64,000 bases of DNA from a bacterium (GTDB taxonomy: Bacteria; Oederibacteriota; CAKKQC01): the NCBI GenBank assembly GCA_919901855.1, contig CAKKQC010000007.1, forward strand, positions 1 to 64,000, written 5' to 3'. Positions within the stretch are counted from its first letter, which is position 1; every line of letters starts with the position of its first letter. Of this stretch, positions 32,331 through 45,351 are shown in pieces. The position numbers were made by a program, and so were the translations under genes. The notes beneath the pieces were generated by a model. It was not told the origin of the DNA. It saw only the letters and a program-made list of their open reading frames with translations, and did not search any database.

Positions 32331-34133
32331 ATGGCGACAACACCAACCGACGTGCCCCGGTCCCAGTACCCCCGCCCCCAGTTCGTCCGCGCCGACTGGC
32401 TGTGCCTGAACGGGGAATGGGGGTTCGAGATCGACCAGGGGGACACCGGACGCGAGCGGGGGCTCGTGGACCGGAAGCTCGCCGGCCGGATCACGGTCCC
32501 GTTCTGCCCGGAATCCGCGCTGTCGGGCGTCGGCAACCCGGACTTCATGGCCGCGGTCTGGTACCGGCGGGAGGTCGCCATCCCCGGGGCGTGGGGTCAC
32601 CGGCACGTGCTGCTCCATTTCCAGGCCGTGGACTACGACGCGACCGTGTGGGTGAACGGCCGGGAGACGGCGCGGCACCGCGGCGGGTTCACCCCGTTCA
32701 CGGTGGACCTGACCGGGCTGGCCGAGCCCGGGACGACCGCGACGATCGTGGTCCGGGCCCGGGACTACCGGGATGCGCCCCAGCCGCGCGGCAAGCAGTC
32801 GCCGAAGTACGAGAACTTCAGCTGCCTCTACACGCGCACCACCGGGATCTGGCAGACGGTGTGGATGGAGCCGGTGCCGGACCGCCGCCTCCTGCGCCCG
32901 CGGATCACGCCCGACGCCGGGAACGGCATGATCAGGATCGAAGCGCCCATCGCCGGCGACCGCGCCGGGCTGGCGCTCTTCGCGGAGCTGAGCGACCGCG
33001 GGGGCGTCGTGTGCTCGGCCACGTGCCCGGTCGGGGACTTCTCCCCGCGGCTCGACCTGGCCATCCCGGAGGACCGGCGCCGGCTGTGGGCGCCGGGCGA
33101 TCCGCACCTCTACGACCTCGCGATCGAGCTCCGGGACGGGAAGGGCGCGACCGTGGACCGGGCGACCGGGTACGCGGGCCTGCGGTCGATCACGATCGAC
33201 GGCCCGGCGGTCAGGATCAACGGGAAGCCGGTCTTCCAGCGGCTGGTCCTGGACCAGGGCTACTACCCCGACGGCATCCTGACGGCGCCGACCGACGCCG
33301 CGCTCGTCCGCGACATCGAGCTGTCCCTCGAGGCCGGGTTCAACGGCGCGCGGCTGCACCAGAAGGTCTTCGAGGAACGCTTCCTGTTCCACGCCGACCG
33401 GCTCGGGTACCTCGTGTGGGGCGAGTTCCCGGACTGGGGCTGTTCGGGCCAGGGCCCGGGCCACGACCACCAGCGTCCGGGCCCGGACTACATCACCCAG
33501 TGGCTGGAGGTCCTGGAGCGCGATTACTCGCATCCCGCGATCATCGGGTGGTGCCCGCTCAACGAGACGTGGCAGGCCTACGGCGACCGCATCCGCGCGC
33601 TGGACGACGTGACGCGGGGGATGTTCCTCGCGACCAAAGCCATGGACCTGACCCGGCCGGTGCTGGACACGTCCGGCTACGCCCACCGCGTGCCCGAGTC
33701 GGACGTCTACGACAGTCACGACTACGAGCAGGACCCGGCCAGGTTCAAGGCCACGCACGAGCCCCTGCGGGAGGGGAAGCCGTTCGTGAACGGCGACCCG
33801 AAGGATCCCCAGTCGGTCCCGTGGCGGGGACAGCCGTACTTCGTAAGCGAGTTCGGGGGCATCTGGTGGAACCCGGACGCGAAGCCGGGCGAGGATTCCT
33901 GGGGGTACGGCGGCCGGCCGACCTCGGTCGAGGAGTTCCACGCGCGGTTCGCGGGGCTCGTGGACGCCCTGCTCGACAACCCGAAGATGTTCGCCTACTG
34001 CTACACCCAGTTGACGGACGTGTACCAGGAGCAGAACGGCATCTTCCGGTTCGACCGGGCGCCGAAGTTCGACCTGGAGCGGATCCGGAAGGTCCAGCAA
34101 CGGGCGGCCGCTATCGAGCGGGAAGGAGCTTAA
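32331..34133 (+). CDS. GH2 family glycosidase (beta-galactosidase/glucuronidase type)
   Basis: A 600-residue GH2 enzyme: sugar-binding jelly roll ([31 protein letters not shown]), Ig-like domain ([14 protein letters not shown]), and barrel with [38 protein letters not shown], acid/base E412 in [13 protein letters not shown] and nucleophile E507 in [10 protein letters not shown]. It is short, stopping soon after the barrel. The QGYYPDG loop is seen in a subgroup of GH2 proteins of unclear substrate. No signal peptide. It heads an operon with the alpha-L-fucosidase, starting 3 nt after its stop. Confidence 0.87.
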   Translation: MATTPTDVPRSQYPRPQFVRADWLCLNGEWGFEIDQGDTGRERGLVDRKLAGRITVPFCPESALSGVGNPDFMAAVWYRREVAIPGAWGHRHVLLHFQAVDYDATVWVNGRETARHRGGFTPFTVDLTGLAEPGTTATIVVRARDYRDAPQPRGKQSPKYENFSCLYTRTTGIWQTVWMEPVPDRRLLRPRITPDAGNGMIRIEAPIAGDRAGLALFAELSDRGGVVCSATCPVGDFSPRLDLAIPEDRRRLWAPGDPHLYDLAIELRDGKGATVDRATGYAGLRSITIDGPAVRINGKPVFQRLVLDQGYYPDGILTAPTDAALVRDIELSLEAGFNGARLHQKVFEERFLFHADRLGYLVWGEFPDWGCSGQGPGHDHQRPGPDYITQWLEVLERDYSHPAIIGWCPLNETWQAYGDRIRALDDVTRGMFLATKAMDLTRPVLDTSGYAHRVPESDVYDSHDYEQDPARFKATHEPLREGKPFVNGDPKDPQSVPWRGQPYFVSEFGGIWWNPDAKPGEDSWGYGGRPTSVEEFHARFAGLVDALLDNPKMFAYCYTQLTDVYQEQNGIFRFDRAPKFDLERIRKVQQRAAAIEREGA

Positions 34134-34136
34134 GCC

Positions 34137-35582
34137 ATGAGCGGATTCCTGCCGAAGTATCCGATCGAGCCGGGGCCGTTCGAGCCGACGTGGGAGTCCC
34201 TGCGCACGTACCGGGTGCCGGAGTGGTACCGGGACGCGAAGCTGGGCATCTGGGCGCACTGGGGGCCGCAGAGCGTGCCCATGTTCGGGGACTGGTACGC
34301 CCGGCACATGTATATCGAAGGGGAGCGCCAGTACCGGCACCACTGGCGCGTGTACGGCCATCCCTCGAAACACGGGTGGAAGGACGTCGTCAAGCTCTGG
34401 AAGGCGGAGAAGTTCGACCCCGAGGGGCTCATGAAGCTCTACGCGGCGGCGGGGGCGAAGTACTTCACGGCGCAGGCGGTGCACCACGACAACTTCGACA
34501 ACTGGGACTCGGCGCACAATCCGTGGAACGCGACGAAGGTGGGGCCGATGCGCGACATCGTCGGCGCGTGGGCGGCGGCGGCGCGGAAGGAGGGGCTCCG
34601 GTTCGGGGTGACCGAGCACCTGGGCGCGTCGTTCAGCTGGTGGCGGGTCAACAAGGGCGCGGACAAGACCGGGCCATATGCCGGCGTGCCCTACGACGGC
34701 AACGACCCCGCCTTCCGGGACCTCTACCACGACAACCAGGGCGAGAAGGATGCGTGGCTCACGGACAACCCGGCCTGGCACGAGCACTGGTTCAAGCGGA
34801 TCAAGGACCTCGTGGACAAGTACCAGCCCGACCTCCTCTACTCCGATTCCGACCTGCCCTGGGACCGGGTCGGGCTCTCGATGGTGGCCCACCTCTACAA
34901 CCTCAGCGCGAAGCGGCACGGGGGCAGGCCCGAGGCCGTCTACACCCAGAAGGGCCGGGATCCCGGCATGTTCTCGATCGGCGTCCTCGACATCGAGCGG
35001 GGACAGGAGAACGAGGCGAAGCCGTACGTGTGGCAGACCGACACCTCGGTCGGCGACTGGTTCCACGACGTTGGGTACGCGTACAAGACCCCGTCGCACG
35101 TGATCGAGATGTTCGTCGACATGGTCAGCAAGAACGGCTGCCTGCTCCTGAACTTCTCCCAGCATCCGGACGGCACCCTCGACGAGGAGCAGTTGCATCT
35201 CCTCAAGGTCATGGCCGGCTGGATCGGGGTCAACGGCGAGGGGATCTACGGGACCCGGCCGTGGACCGTGGCCGGCGAGGGGGCGTCGTCGATCGAAGCC
35301 GGTTCGTTCAAGGAGAAACAGGTCGCGTGGACGACCGCGGACTTCCGGTTCACGGCGAAGGGGAAGACCGTGTACGCCTTCCAGATGCGCTACCCCGGGA
35401 ACCGGGAGGCGTTCATCCGGAGCCTGGCGTCCGCGAAGGCGGCCAGGGTGGCCGGCGTCTCCGTCCTGGGCCACGCGGGGAAGGTCGTCTGGCGCCAGCT
35501 CGAGGACGGGCTGCTCGTCAATCTTCCGGAGAAGCAGGTCTGCGATCTCGTGCCGTGCATCAAGGTCGAGCTCGCCGGCTGA
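34137..35582 (+). CDS. Alpha-L-fucosidase, GH29
   Basis: A 481-residue enzyme that should release alpha-linked L-fucose. GGAAGGAG precedes ATG 34137. GH29 marks: VPEWYRDAKLGIWAHWGPQSVP (here split: EWYRDAKLGIW, HWGPQSVPMFGDWY), AKYFTAQAVHHDNFDNWDS, VTEHLGASFSWW, and the nucleophile region PDLLYSDSDLPWDR with D237 (or D239). The end has MVSKNGCLLLNFSQHPDG and a C-terminal beta-sandwich. No signal peptide. It lies between a GH2 enzyme and a zinc dehydrogenase that could oxidise the freed sugar. Confidence 0.92.
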   Translation: MSGFLPKYPIEPGPFEPTWESLRTYRVPEWYRDAKLGIWAHWGPQSVPMFGDWYARHMYIEGERQYRHHWRVYGHPSKHGWKDVVKLWKAEKFDPEGLMKLYAAAGAKYFTAQAVHHDNFDNWDSAHNPWNATKVGPMRDIVGAWAAAARKEGLRFGVTEHLGASFSWWRVNKGADKTGPYAGVPYDGNDPAFRDLYHDNQGEKDAWLTDNPAWHEHWFKRIKDLVDKYQPDLLYSDSDLPWDRVGLSMVAHLYNLSAKRHGGRPEAVYTQKGRDPGMFSIGVLDIERGQENEAKPYVWQTDTSVGDWFHDVGYAYKTPSHVIEMFVDMVSKNGCLLLNFSQHPDGTLDEEQLHLLKVMAGWIGVNGEGIYGTRPWTVAGEGASSIEAGSFKEKQVAWTTADFRFTAKGKTVYAFQMRYPGNREAFIRSLASAKAARVAGVSVLGHAGKVVWRQLEDGLLVNLPEKQVCDLVPCIKVELAG

Positions 35583-35610
35583 GCGCGCGGCCGGAAGGCG
35601 GGAGGTCTTC

Positions 35611-36630
35611 ATGAAAGTCGCGGCGATGTTCGGCGGCGGCAAGGCGGGGCTGGTCGAGAAGCCCGATCCCGTCGCGAAGGAGGACTTCGTCCTCGTCAAG
35701 GTGCGGGCCGTGCCCATGTGCACGGAATACAAGCTGTTCAAGGAAGGCAAGCAGGGGGACTTGTTCGGTCACGAGGCGGCCGGCGAGGTGGCGGCCATCG
35801 CGCAGCCCGGCAAGGTGAAGGTCGGCGACCGGGTGGTCGTGATGCCCCAGTACCCGTGCGGCAAGTGCCCGCTATGCCTGGCCGGCGACTACATCTACTG
35901 CGAGCACGGCGTGGACGTGCACCGGGTCACGGGGTTCCCGACGGGCTCGGCGACCTACTCGCAGTACGTGCTCAAGCAGGACTGGCTCCTGGTCCCGGTC
36001 CCCGACGGCGTTTCGATCGAGCACGCTTCCATGGCCTGCTGCGGGCTGGGCCCGACTTTCGGGGCGATGGAGCGGATGGCCGTGGACTCCTTCGACACCG
36101 TCCTGGTCACGGGAATGGGCCCGGTCGGGCTGGGCGGGGTGATCAACGGCACCCATCGCGGCGCCCGGGTGATCGCGGTCGAGGGCCAGCCCTGGCGCGC
36201 CGCGCTCGCGAGGAAGCTCGGGGCCGCCGAGGTGGTCGATCCGGCCGACGCGGGCGCGCTGAAGCGCATCCGGGACCTAACCGGGGGCCGCGGGGTGGAC
36301 GCGGCCGTGGACTGCTCCGGCGCGCCGCAGGCCCAGCGGCTCATGATCGACGCGGTCCGGCGGCGCGGCCGGGCCGCCTTCGTGGGGGAGTCCTGGGACC
36401 CCCTGCCGGTCCGGGTCAGCGACGACATGATCCGGAAAGGGCTCGTCCTCCACGGAAGCTGGCACTACAACCTGGCCCTCACCCCGAAACTCATGGAGGT
36501 CATCCGCGGGGAGCGGGCCCGGCTGGACCTGCTCATCACCCACCGGTTCCCGATGTCGAGGGTGCAGGAGGCGTGGGAGCTCCAGGCGACCGGGAACTGC
36601 GGGAAGGTGATCCTGGATCCGTGGACGTAG
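35611..36630 (+). CDS. Zinc-dependent sugar/polyol dehydrogenase (MDR)
   Basis: A 339-residue zinc MDR. Catalytic zinc ligands are C37 (PMCTEY) and the His-Glu of FGHEAAGEV; the structural zinc lobe CGKCPLCLAGDYIYC is complete. The Rossmann loop is TGMGPVGLGG, then AVEGQPWR. Such enzymes oxidise sorbitol, threonine, galactitol or L-fucose-like substrates with NAD(P). Its place 28 nt after the fucosidase suggests it may use L-fucose or a related sugar, which is inference from context. GGAGGTC is a suitable ribosome site. Confidence 0.82.
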   Translation: MKVAAMFGGGKAGLVEKPDPVAKEDFVLVKVRAVPMCTEYKLFKEGKQGDLFGHEAAGEVAAIAQPGKVKVGDRVVVMPQYPCGKCPLCLAGDYIYCEHGVDVHRVTGFPTGSATYSQYVLKQDWLLVPVPDGVSIEHASMACCGLGPTFGAMERMAVDSFDTVLVTGMGPVGLGGVINGTHRGARVIAVEGQPWRAALARKLGAAEVVDPADAGALKRIRDLTGGRGVDAAVDCSGAPQAQRLMIDAVRRRGRAAFVGESWDPLPVRVSDDMIRKGLVLHGSWHYNLALTPKLMEVIRGERARLDLLITHRFPMSRVQEAWELQATGNCGKVILDPWT

Positions 36631-36723
36631 GACGGCGGGGGCGCGCAATCGGTCGGGGCCGGGCCGTTCATGGGGAGGCAGGTGTCGTGTGCGCATGCGG
36701 GATACCGGGCCGGTGATCTGCGA

Positions 36724-36984
36724 ATGACGGCGGCACGAATCGTTCTCGACGCGGGCACGAAGGGCTCCCGGATCGACCCCGACATCTACGGACATTTCGC
36801 CGAGCACCTGGGCCGGTGCGTCCACGAGGGGGTGTGGGTGGGCGAGAAGTCGAGGATTCCCAACGTGCGCGGGATACGGAAGGGCGTGATCGCCGTCCGG
36901 GTCTATGACGGAAAGCGGGGCGGCGGGATGAAGTCCGGGCTGGGCACCATCGAGTTCGACTACTGGCCGCCGGTGGGGCGGTAG
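36724..36984 (+). pseudogene. Truncated GH51 5' duplicate fused to unrelated sequence
   Basis: An 86-residue frame from ATG 36724. The first ~55 residues ([42 protein letters not shown]) closely copy the N-terminus of the intact GH51 enzyme at 40994. The rest ([19 protein letters not shown], ending YWPPVGR) has no match there. All catalytic residues are missing, so it cannot be an enzyme. It probably arose by partial duplication or deletion. The LamG-GH95 gene begins 1 nt after its stop. Confidence 0.7.
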
Positions 36985-36985
36985 G

Positions 36986-39960
<2,975 letters not shown>

Positions 39961-39964
<4 letters not shown>

Positions 39965-40983
39965 CCTCGCGCGAGCGGCTCAAGCTGATCATCGCGCGGA
40001 AGGGCGCGCAGGCGGATCGTTGCGGGTTCTGGCTGGGGAATCCGCACGGGGACGCATGGCCTCTTCTGAACGCGCACTTCGGGACGAAGGACGGTGAGGA
40101 GCTGCGGGCGAAACTGCACGATGACTTTCGCTGGATCGCACCGTGGGAATACCGGGATCCCTCGGGGCGGCCCCAGTTCCCCCGAAAGCAGAAGGCATCG
40201 TTCGGCGAGGGCGGGGTCTTCGCCGACTGCGAGGATCCCAAGGAGGTGGACCGGCACCAGTGGGGGCGGCCCGAGTACATGGTGATCGACGGGACGATCG
40301 AGGCGCTCCGGGGAGCGGGTGACTGCTACCGCGCAAGCGGGGCGTGGACCTGCTTCTACCACGATGTCATGGACCTGTTCGGGATGGAGAACTACATGGA
40401 GAAGATGTACACCGCCCCCGAGGTCGTCCGGGCGGTCACGGACCGCGTCTGCGAGTTCTACTACGGGGTCAACGAGCGGCTCTTCCCGGCGGCCAAGGGT
40501 CACGTGGACGCCTTCTTCCTCGGCAACGACTTCGGGACCCAGCTCGATGTGATCTGCGGACCCGCTCAATTCGACGAGTTCATCCTCCCATGGTTCCGGA
40601 AGTTCACGGACCAGGGACACCGGCATGGACTCCAGGTCATCCTGCACTCGTGCGGCTCCGTCCACCGTGTGATCGACCGGCTGATCGACGCCGGTGTGGA
40701 TTGCCTGCATCCGCTCCAGGCTCGGGCACGGGGCATGGAGGCGGAACGGCTGGCCCGCGATTTCGGGGGGCGGATCGCGTTCATGGGCGGGATCGATACA
40801 CAGGAACTGCTCGTGCGGGGAACACCGGAGGAGGTCCGCGAGGACGTCCGTCGCGTGAAGTCCGTGTTGGGTCCCAACCTCATCGTCTCGCCCAGCCACG
40901 AGGCGATCCTGCCCGATGTGCCTCCCGCGAACATCGAAGCCATGGCCAAGGAGGCGATCCAACCGCTGCAGGCGGGATGGTAA
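39961..40983 (+). CDS. Third uroporphyrinogen decarboxylase-like protein
   Basis: A 340-residue URO-D-superfamily protein. ATG 39961 overlaps the GH95 stop by ATGA, so translation is coupled. It contains [29 protein letters not shown] and [28 protein letters not shown]. The H-S-C-G element is the zinc-binding-type motif of the methyltransferase-like branch (MtaA/CmuA) rather than true Hem[20 protein letters not shown] ends the barrel. Coupling to a fucosidase gene again places a URO-D-like protein in glycan breakdown. Substrate unknown. Confidence 0.78.
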
Positions 40984-40986
40984 GAT
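40981..40986 (+). promoter_or_regulatory. -10 box formed by the upstream stop codon
   Basis: TAAGAT begins with the TAA stop of the URO-D-like gene and lies 7 nt before ATG 40994, giving the GH51 gene its own leaderless promoter inside the operon. Confidence 0.5.
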
Positions 40987-40993
40987 GGCGCCC

Positions 40994-42475
40994 ATGACGA
41001 CGGCACGGATCGTTATCGATGCGGGCGCGAAGGGCCCCGTGATCTCCCCCAACATCTACGGCCACTTCGCCGAGCACCTGGGCCGGTGCGTTTACGAGGG
41101 GCTGTGGGTGGGGGAGAAGTCGAGGATTCCGAATGTCCGCGGGATCCGCAAGGATGTCGTGGCCGCGCTCCGGAAGATGAAGCTTCCCGTCCTGCGCTGG
41201 CCCGGCGGCTGTTTCGCCGACGAGTACCACTGGATGGACGGGATCGGACCTCGCGCGAAGCGGCCGACAATCGTGAACACGCACTGGGGCGGGGTCACGG
41301 AGAACAACCACTTCGGGACGCACGAATTCATGGATCTCTGCGATCAGGCTGGGTGCGCGCCGTACGTCTGTGGCAACGTTGGCAGCGGGACCGTGCGCGA
41401 GATGCAACAGTGGGTCGAGTACGTCACCTTCGGGGGGAAGTCTCCAATGGCCGACCTGCGGCGCAAGCACGGGCGGAAGGAGCCCTGGAAGCTTCCGTAC
41501 TTCGGCGTTGGGAACGAGAACTGGGGCTGCGGCGGAAACATGCGGCCCGAGTACTACGCCGACGAGTACCGCCGGTACCAGACGTACGTCCGCAACTTCG
41601 GGGATAACCGGATATTCAAGATCGCGTGCGGTCCCAACGACGACGACCGGTACTGGACCGAGGTCCTCATGCGCGAGGCCAGGGGACAGATGCAGGGGCT
41701 CTCGCTCCACATGTACTCGCTGGTGGGAGGCTGGGAGGACAAGGGGTCGGCGACGGCGTTCGACGAGTCCGGCTGGTTCAAGCTGCTGGCCAGGGGCCTC
41801 CGGATGGGGGAGCTCGTGGCGGCGCATGCCGCGATCATGGACCGGTTCGACCCCCAGAAGAAGGTGGCGCTCGTCGTCGACGAGTGGGGCTCGTGGTACA
41901 ACGTCGAGAAGGGCACCAACCCGGGGTTCCTCTACCAGCAGAACACGGTCCGGGACGCCCTGCTGGCCGGGGTCACGCTCAACATCTTCAACAACCACGC
42001 CGACCGGGTGAGGATGGCGAACATCGCCCAGCTCGTGAACGTCCTCCAGGCCGTGGTCCTGACCGACGGGGCGAAGATGCTCCTGACCCCGACGTACCAC
42101 GTGTTCGAGATGTACGCCGTCCACCAGGGCGCGACCCAGCTCCCCGTCGCCGTCGAGGCCCCCGGGATCGGGCCCGAGGGGGCTAAGGTGCCGGCCGTGA
42201 CCGCGTCCGCTTCCGTGGACGCGGGCGGGAGGATCCACCTGAGTCTCTGCCATCTGGACCCCGGGGCGGCTGCCGACGTCGAGGTCCGGATCCAGGGGGC
42301 GGGACCGGCGACCGTGTCGGGGCGCGTGCTCACGGCCCCGGCGATACAGGCGCACAATACCTTCGCGAAACCCTCCACCGTGAAGCCGGCGGCGTTCACG
42401 GGGGCCACGGTGGCGGCGGGCGTCCTGCGCGCGTCCCTGCCGCCACGGAGCGTGGTGGTCCTGGAACTTTTCTGA
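40994..42475 (+). CDS. Alpha-L-arabinofuranosidase, GH51
   Basis: A 493-residue retaining arabinofuranosidase. ATG 40994 ([11 protein letters not shown]) is preferred over ATG 40985 because of the adjacent -10 box. Key parts: [35 protein letters not shown], acid/base E175 in [14 protein letters not shown] and nucleophile E297 in [10 protein letters not shown], then the C-terminal beta domain ending [11 protein letters not shown]. No signal peptide, so it acts on imported arabinose-containing oligomers. A broken copy of its 5' end lies at 36724. Confidence 0.92.
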   Translation: MTTARIVIDAGAKGPVISPNIYGHFAEHLGRCVYEGLWVGEKSRIPNVRGIRKDVVAALRKMKLPVLRWPGGCFADEYHWMDGIGPRAKRPTIVNTHWGGVTENNHFGTHEFMDLCDQAGCAPYVCGNVGSGTVREMQQWVEYVTFGGKSPMADLRRKHGRKEPWKLPYFGVGNENWGCGGNMRPEYYADEYRRYQTYVRNFGDNRIFKIACGPNDDDRYWTEVLMREARGQMQGLSLHMYSLVGGWEDKGSATAFDESGWFKLLARGLRMGELVAAHAAIMDRFDPQKKVALVVDEWGSWYNVEKGTNPGFLYQQNTVRDALLAGVTLNIFNNHADRVRMANIAQLVNVLQAVVLTDGAKMLLTPTYHVFEMYAVHQGATQLPVAVEAPGIGPEGAKVPAVTASASVDAGGRIHLSLCHLDPGAAADVEVRIQGAGPATVSGRVLTAPAIQAHNTFAKPSTVKPAAFTGATVAAGVLRASLPPRSVVVLELF

Positions 42476-42486
42476 CGCCGGCGCGG

Positions 42487-42500
42487 TATACTATAAGAAT
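42487..42500 (+). promoter_or_regulatory. typA promoter (-10 region)
   Basis: TATACT (42487-42492) runs into TATAAGAAT. The start codon is about 80 nt further, so unlike its neighbours typA has a real leader, without a clear ribosome site. Confidence 0.45.
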
Positions 42501-42539
42501 CCAGATGTTCCTTCGCGCGTCCCCCCCGTTTTACGTCAC

Positions 42540-42565
42540 GTCCGGGCTCTCCGCCTAACCCGGAC
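42540..42565 (+). promoter_or_regulatory. Hairpin in the typA leader
   Basis: GTCCGGG (42540-42546), 12-nt loop, CCCGGAC (42559-42565), ending 14 nt before the start codon. It could influence translation; no known riboregulator is recognised. Confidence 0.35.
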
Positions 42566-42579
42566 CGGTACCCCCACGC

Positions 42580-44391
42580 ATGCCGCAGATTCGTAACGTC
42601 GCCATCATTGCCCACGTGGACCACGGGAAAACCACGCTCGTGGACGCCCTCCTGCGCCAGTCGAGGACCCACCTGTCGAAGGACCAGGCCGGCCCCGAGC
42701 TGATCATGGACAGCAACGAGCTTGAGCGCGAGCGCGGGATCACGATCTTCTCCAAGAACGCCTCCGTGGTCTGGGAGGGGGTCAAGATCAACATCATCGA
42801 CACGCCGGGCCACGCGGACTTCGGCGGCGAGGTCGAGCGCGTGCTGTCGATGGCGGACGGCTGCCTCCTGCTCGTGGACGCGAAGGAGGGGCCGATGCCG
42901 CAGACGCGGTTCGTCCTCCGCCGCGCGCTCGAGATCGGGCTCAAGGTCGTGGTCGTGATCAACAAGATCGACATGCCCGGCGTTCGCGTCCACGACGTCC
43001 ACCACCGCACCCTCGACCTCTTCCTCGAGCTCGGGGCCGAGGACCACGCGGCCGATTTCCCCGTGGTCTACGCGTCCGCCCGCGAGGGGAAGGCCGGACA
43101 CGAGCCGGAGCTGGAGGCCATGGAAGGTGTCGCACCGGTGTTCGAGGCGATCCTGAAACACATCCCGCCGCCCCCGACCGACACGGCGGCGCCGCTTCAG
43201 ATGCGCGTGACCTCGATCGCCGGGGACTCGTTCAAGGGCCGCATCGGGACGGGCCGCGTCTACCGCGGCGTCCTGCGCGCCGGGGCCACCGTGGCCCACA
43301 TCAACCGCGAGGGCAAGGTCGAGCTGTGCAAGGTGACCTCGCTCATGACGTACGTCGGGCTGGGCCGCGTCGAGGTCGACGAGGTGGCGGCCGGGGACAT
43401 CGCCGCCGTGGCCGGAATCCCCGAGATCACGATCGGCGAGACGCTCGCGGACCCCGAGCACCCGGAGGCCCTGCCGCTGCTCGAGATCGAGCAGCCGACC
43501 GTCAAGATGACGTTCTGCGTCAACGATTCCCCGTTCGCGGGGCGCGAGGGGACCTACAGCACCTCCCGGCTCGTCCGCGAGCGCCTGTTCCGGGAACTCG
43601 AGACCGACGTGGCGCTCCGGGTCGAGGACGCGCCCGACGGCACGTGGACGGTGTCCGGCCGGGGCGAGTTCCACCTCGCGATCCTGATCGAGCGCATGCG
43701 CCGCGAGGGGTTCGAGTTCCAGGTCTCGCGCCCGCAGGTCATCACGAAGTCCGAGGGCGGGCGGACGCTCGTGCCCTGGGAGCGCCTCTCGGTCGAGGTG
43801 CCCGAGCCCTACTACGGCAACGTCATGCAGGAGATGCTCAAGCGCCACGGCGAGGTGATCAAGATGCATTCGGCCAACGGCACGGTCGCCCTCGAGTTCT
43901 CGGTGCCCACCCGCGGCCTCTTCGGCTACCGGGGCGAGTTCCTGACGGCGACGCGCGGGCTCGGGATCATGAACACGATCTTCGACGGCTACCGGCCCGA
44001 CACGGAGGAGTGGCGCGAGCGCGAGCAGGGCTCGCTGGTCGCGTTCGAGAGCGGCGTCACCGCGCTCTACGGCCTCGTCCACGTCCAGGACCGCGGCACG
44101 CTCTTCTACGGCCCCGGCGTCGAGGTTTACAAGGGCGAGGTCGTGGGCCAGAACTCGCGCGGCGAGGACATCAGCCTGAACGTCTGCAAGGAGAAGAAGC
44201 AGACGAACATGCGCTCCAAGGGCGACGGGGTCATGGACCACTTCGACACGCCGCGGACGATGAGCCTCGAGGCGGCGCTCGAATACATCGGCAATGACGA
44301 GCTGGTCGAGGTCACCCCGGCGGCGATCCGGATCCGGAAGAAGATCCTGGACGAGAACCTCGCCCGCCGCGCCGCGAAGCTGGGTTTCTAA
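42580..44391 (+). CDS. typA: Translational GTPase TypA/BipA
   Basis: A 603-residue ribosome-associated GTPase of the EF-G/LepA group that assists 50S assembly and stress adaptation. G1 is AHVDHGKTT (11-19), switch II is DTPGHADFGGEVER, and G4 is NKIDMPG. The protein continues through domain II (MTYVGLGRVEVDEVAAGDI), an EF-G-like III/V core (SGRGEFHLAILIE, RGLFGYRGEF) and the BipA-specific C-terminal domain (NVCKEKKQTNMRSK). Length is normal. It is a housekeeping gene standing alone in this accessory-rich window. Confidence 0.95.
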   Translation: MPQIRNVAIIAHVDHGKTTLVDALLRQSRTHLSKDQAGPELIMDSNELERERGITIFSKNASVVWEGVKINIIDTPGHADFGGEVERVLSMADGCLLLVDAKEGPMPQTRFVLRRALEIGLKVVVVINKIDMPGVRVHDVHHRTLDLFLELGAEDHAADFPVVYASAREGKAGHEPELEAMEGVAPVFEAILKHIPPPPTDTAAPLQMRVTSIAGDSFKGRIGTGRVYRGVLRAGATVAHINREGKVELCKVTSLMTYVGLGRVEVDEVAAGDIAAVAGIPEITIGETLADPEHPEALPLLEIEQPTVKMTFCVNDSPFAGREGTYSTSRLVRERLFRELETDVALRVEDAPDGTWTVSGRGEFHLAILIERMRREGFEFQVSRPQVITKSEGGRTLVPWERLSVEVPEPYYGNVMQEMLKRHGEVIKMHSANGTVALEFSVPTRGLFGYRGEFLTATRGLGIMNTIFDGYRPDTEEWREREQGSLVAFESGVTALYGLVHVQDRGTLFYGPGVEVYKGEVVGQNSRGEDISLNVCKEKKQTNMRSKGDGVMDHFDTPRTMSLEAALEYIGNDELVEVTPAAIRIRKKILDENLARRAAKLGF

Positions 44392-44392
44392 C

Positions 44393-45346
44393 TCAGCCCC
44401 AGGATTTCTCCCAGGCCGGGCCATCCCCGGTCTCCCGGTGCCGGTCGATGGCCGCCCGCGCGCGGGCGTAGTAGTCGCGGCAGGGCTGTAGCCCGTATTC
44501 CTTGAGGATGTCGCGGAGCTCGGGTCCCTCCCCGGTCCGGACGATCCGGTACCAGCCGATCGCGTCGTGCGCCTCGATCGAGAGCGTCTTCCCGTACTTC
44601 GTACGGATCTCCCCGATCACGAGATTGGCGTAGTCCATGTGCACGTACGCCTCGTCGAGGTCGATCGTCGCCTCGAGCGCCTTCTCGCGATAGGACGCGA
44701 CCGCGAGGTCGCGGCCCAGGGGGTCGATCACGCGCATCCCGGGGTCGTGCGAGGCGGTGACCACGTAGTAGCCGTGCAGGACGGCGTAGCCGTTGAGGAC
44801 GGCGCCGCCCGGATACGCGCTGGGCCAGATGACGAGGCGCGCGCCCTGCCGGGCATAGCTGTCCCAGATCTCGGGGAACCCGATGTCGAAGCAGATGGCG
44901 ATGCCAACCGGCCCGAACTCGGAGGGGAACACGGGCTGGTCCTTCGGTCCCGGGATGACGCCGCCCGTGTACTCGCTCCCCGTGGGGTAGGTCTTGCGGT
45001 AGGTCCCGATGCACTTCCCCTCGCGGTCGATGAGCGAGGCCGCGTTGAAGGTCGCGCCGCGCTTGCCGGCCTCGGTGCCTCCCTCGCGGTAGTGGCCGCC
45101 GACGACCCAGGCCCGGAACTCCTTCGCTACCGACCGGTAGAAGGTCATGCTCGGGCCGTCCTCGGACTCGGCCAGCTCCTTCACGGGCTCTCTAGAGCCC
45201 GCCGACGTCGCGGTCTCGGGGAAGACGATGAGGTCCGGGCGGAAGCCCCGGTGCCGGGCGAGCCGGTCTCCGTATCGGGCGATGTTCTCCGGGATGCCCC
45301 CGCCCCCCTCGACGCTCAGCGACAGGATCCGGACCGGGCGGGACAC
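44393..45346 (-). CDS. Carbon-nitrogen hydrolase (nitrilase superfamily)
   Basis: A 317-residue amidase/nitrilase-fold enzyme with the Glu-Lys-Cys triad: E44 (LIVFPETATSAG), K118 (IGTYRKTYPTG) and C152 (VGIAICFDIGFPE). It would hydrolyse a small amide or N-carbamoyl compound in the cytosol. Its ATG 45346 lies 5 nt after the stop of the Gfo/Idh gene, so the two form an operon. The genes converge with typA: the two stop codons are nearly adjacent and leave no room for a separate terminator. Confidence 0.87.
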   Translation of the reverse strand: MSRPVRILSLSVEGGGGIPENIARYGDRLARHRGFRPDLIVFPETATSAGSREPVKELAESEDGPSMTFYRSVAKEFRAWVVGGHYREGGTEAGKRGATFNAASLIDREGKCIGTYRKTYPTGSEYTGGVIPGPKDQPVFPSEFGPVGIAICFDIGFPEIWDSYARQGARLVIWPSAYPGGAVLNGYAVLHGYYVVTASHDPGMRVIDPLGRDLAVASYREKALEATIDLDEAYVHMDYANLVIGEIRTKYGKTLSIEAHDAIGWYRIVRTGEGPELRDILKEYGLQPCRDYYARARAAIDRHRETGDGPAWEKSWG

Positions 45347-45351
45347 GGTCC

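Noticed and set aside
32217-35750. Very long minus-strand open frame opposite the GH2 and GH29 genes
   Set aside because: No family motifs, composition typical of an antisense frame; the plus strand carries two clear enzymes.
45186-45201. Palindrome GGGCTCTCTAGAGCCC, considered as a fourth copy of the 71-nt element
   Set aside because: It lies inside the nitrilase gene and lacks the GGATGGAT core and second stem.
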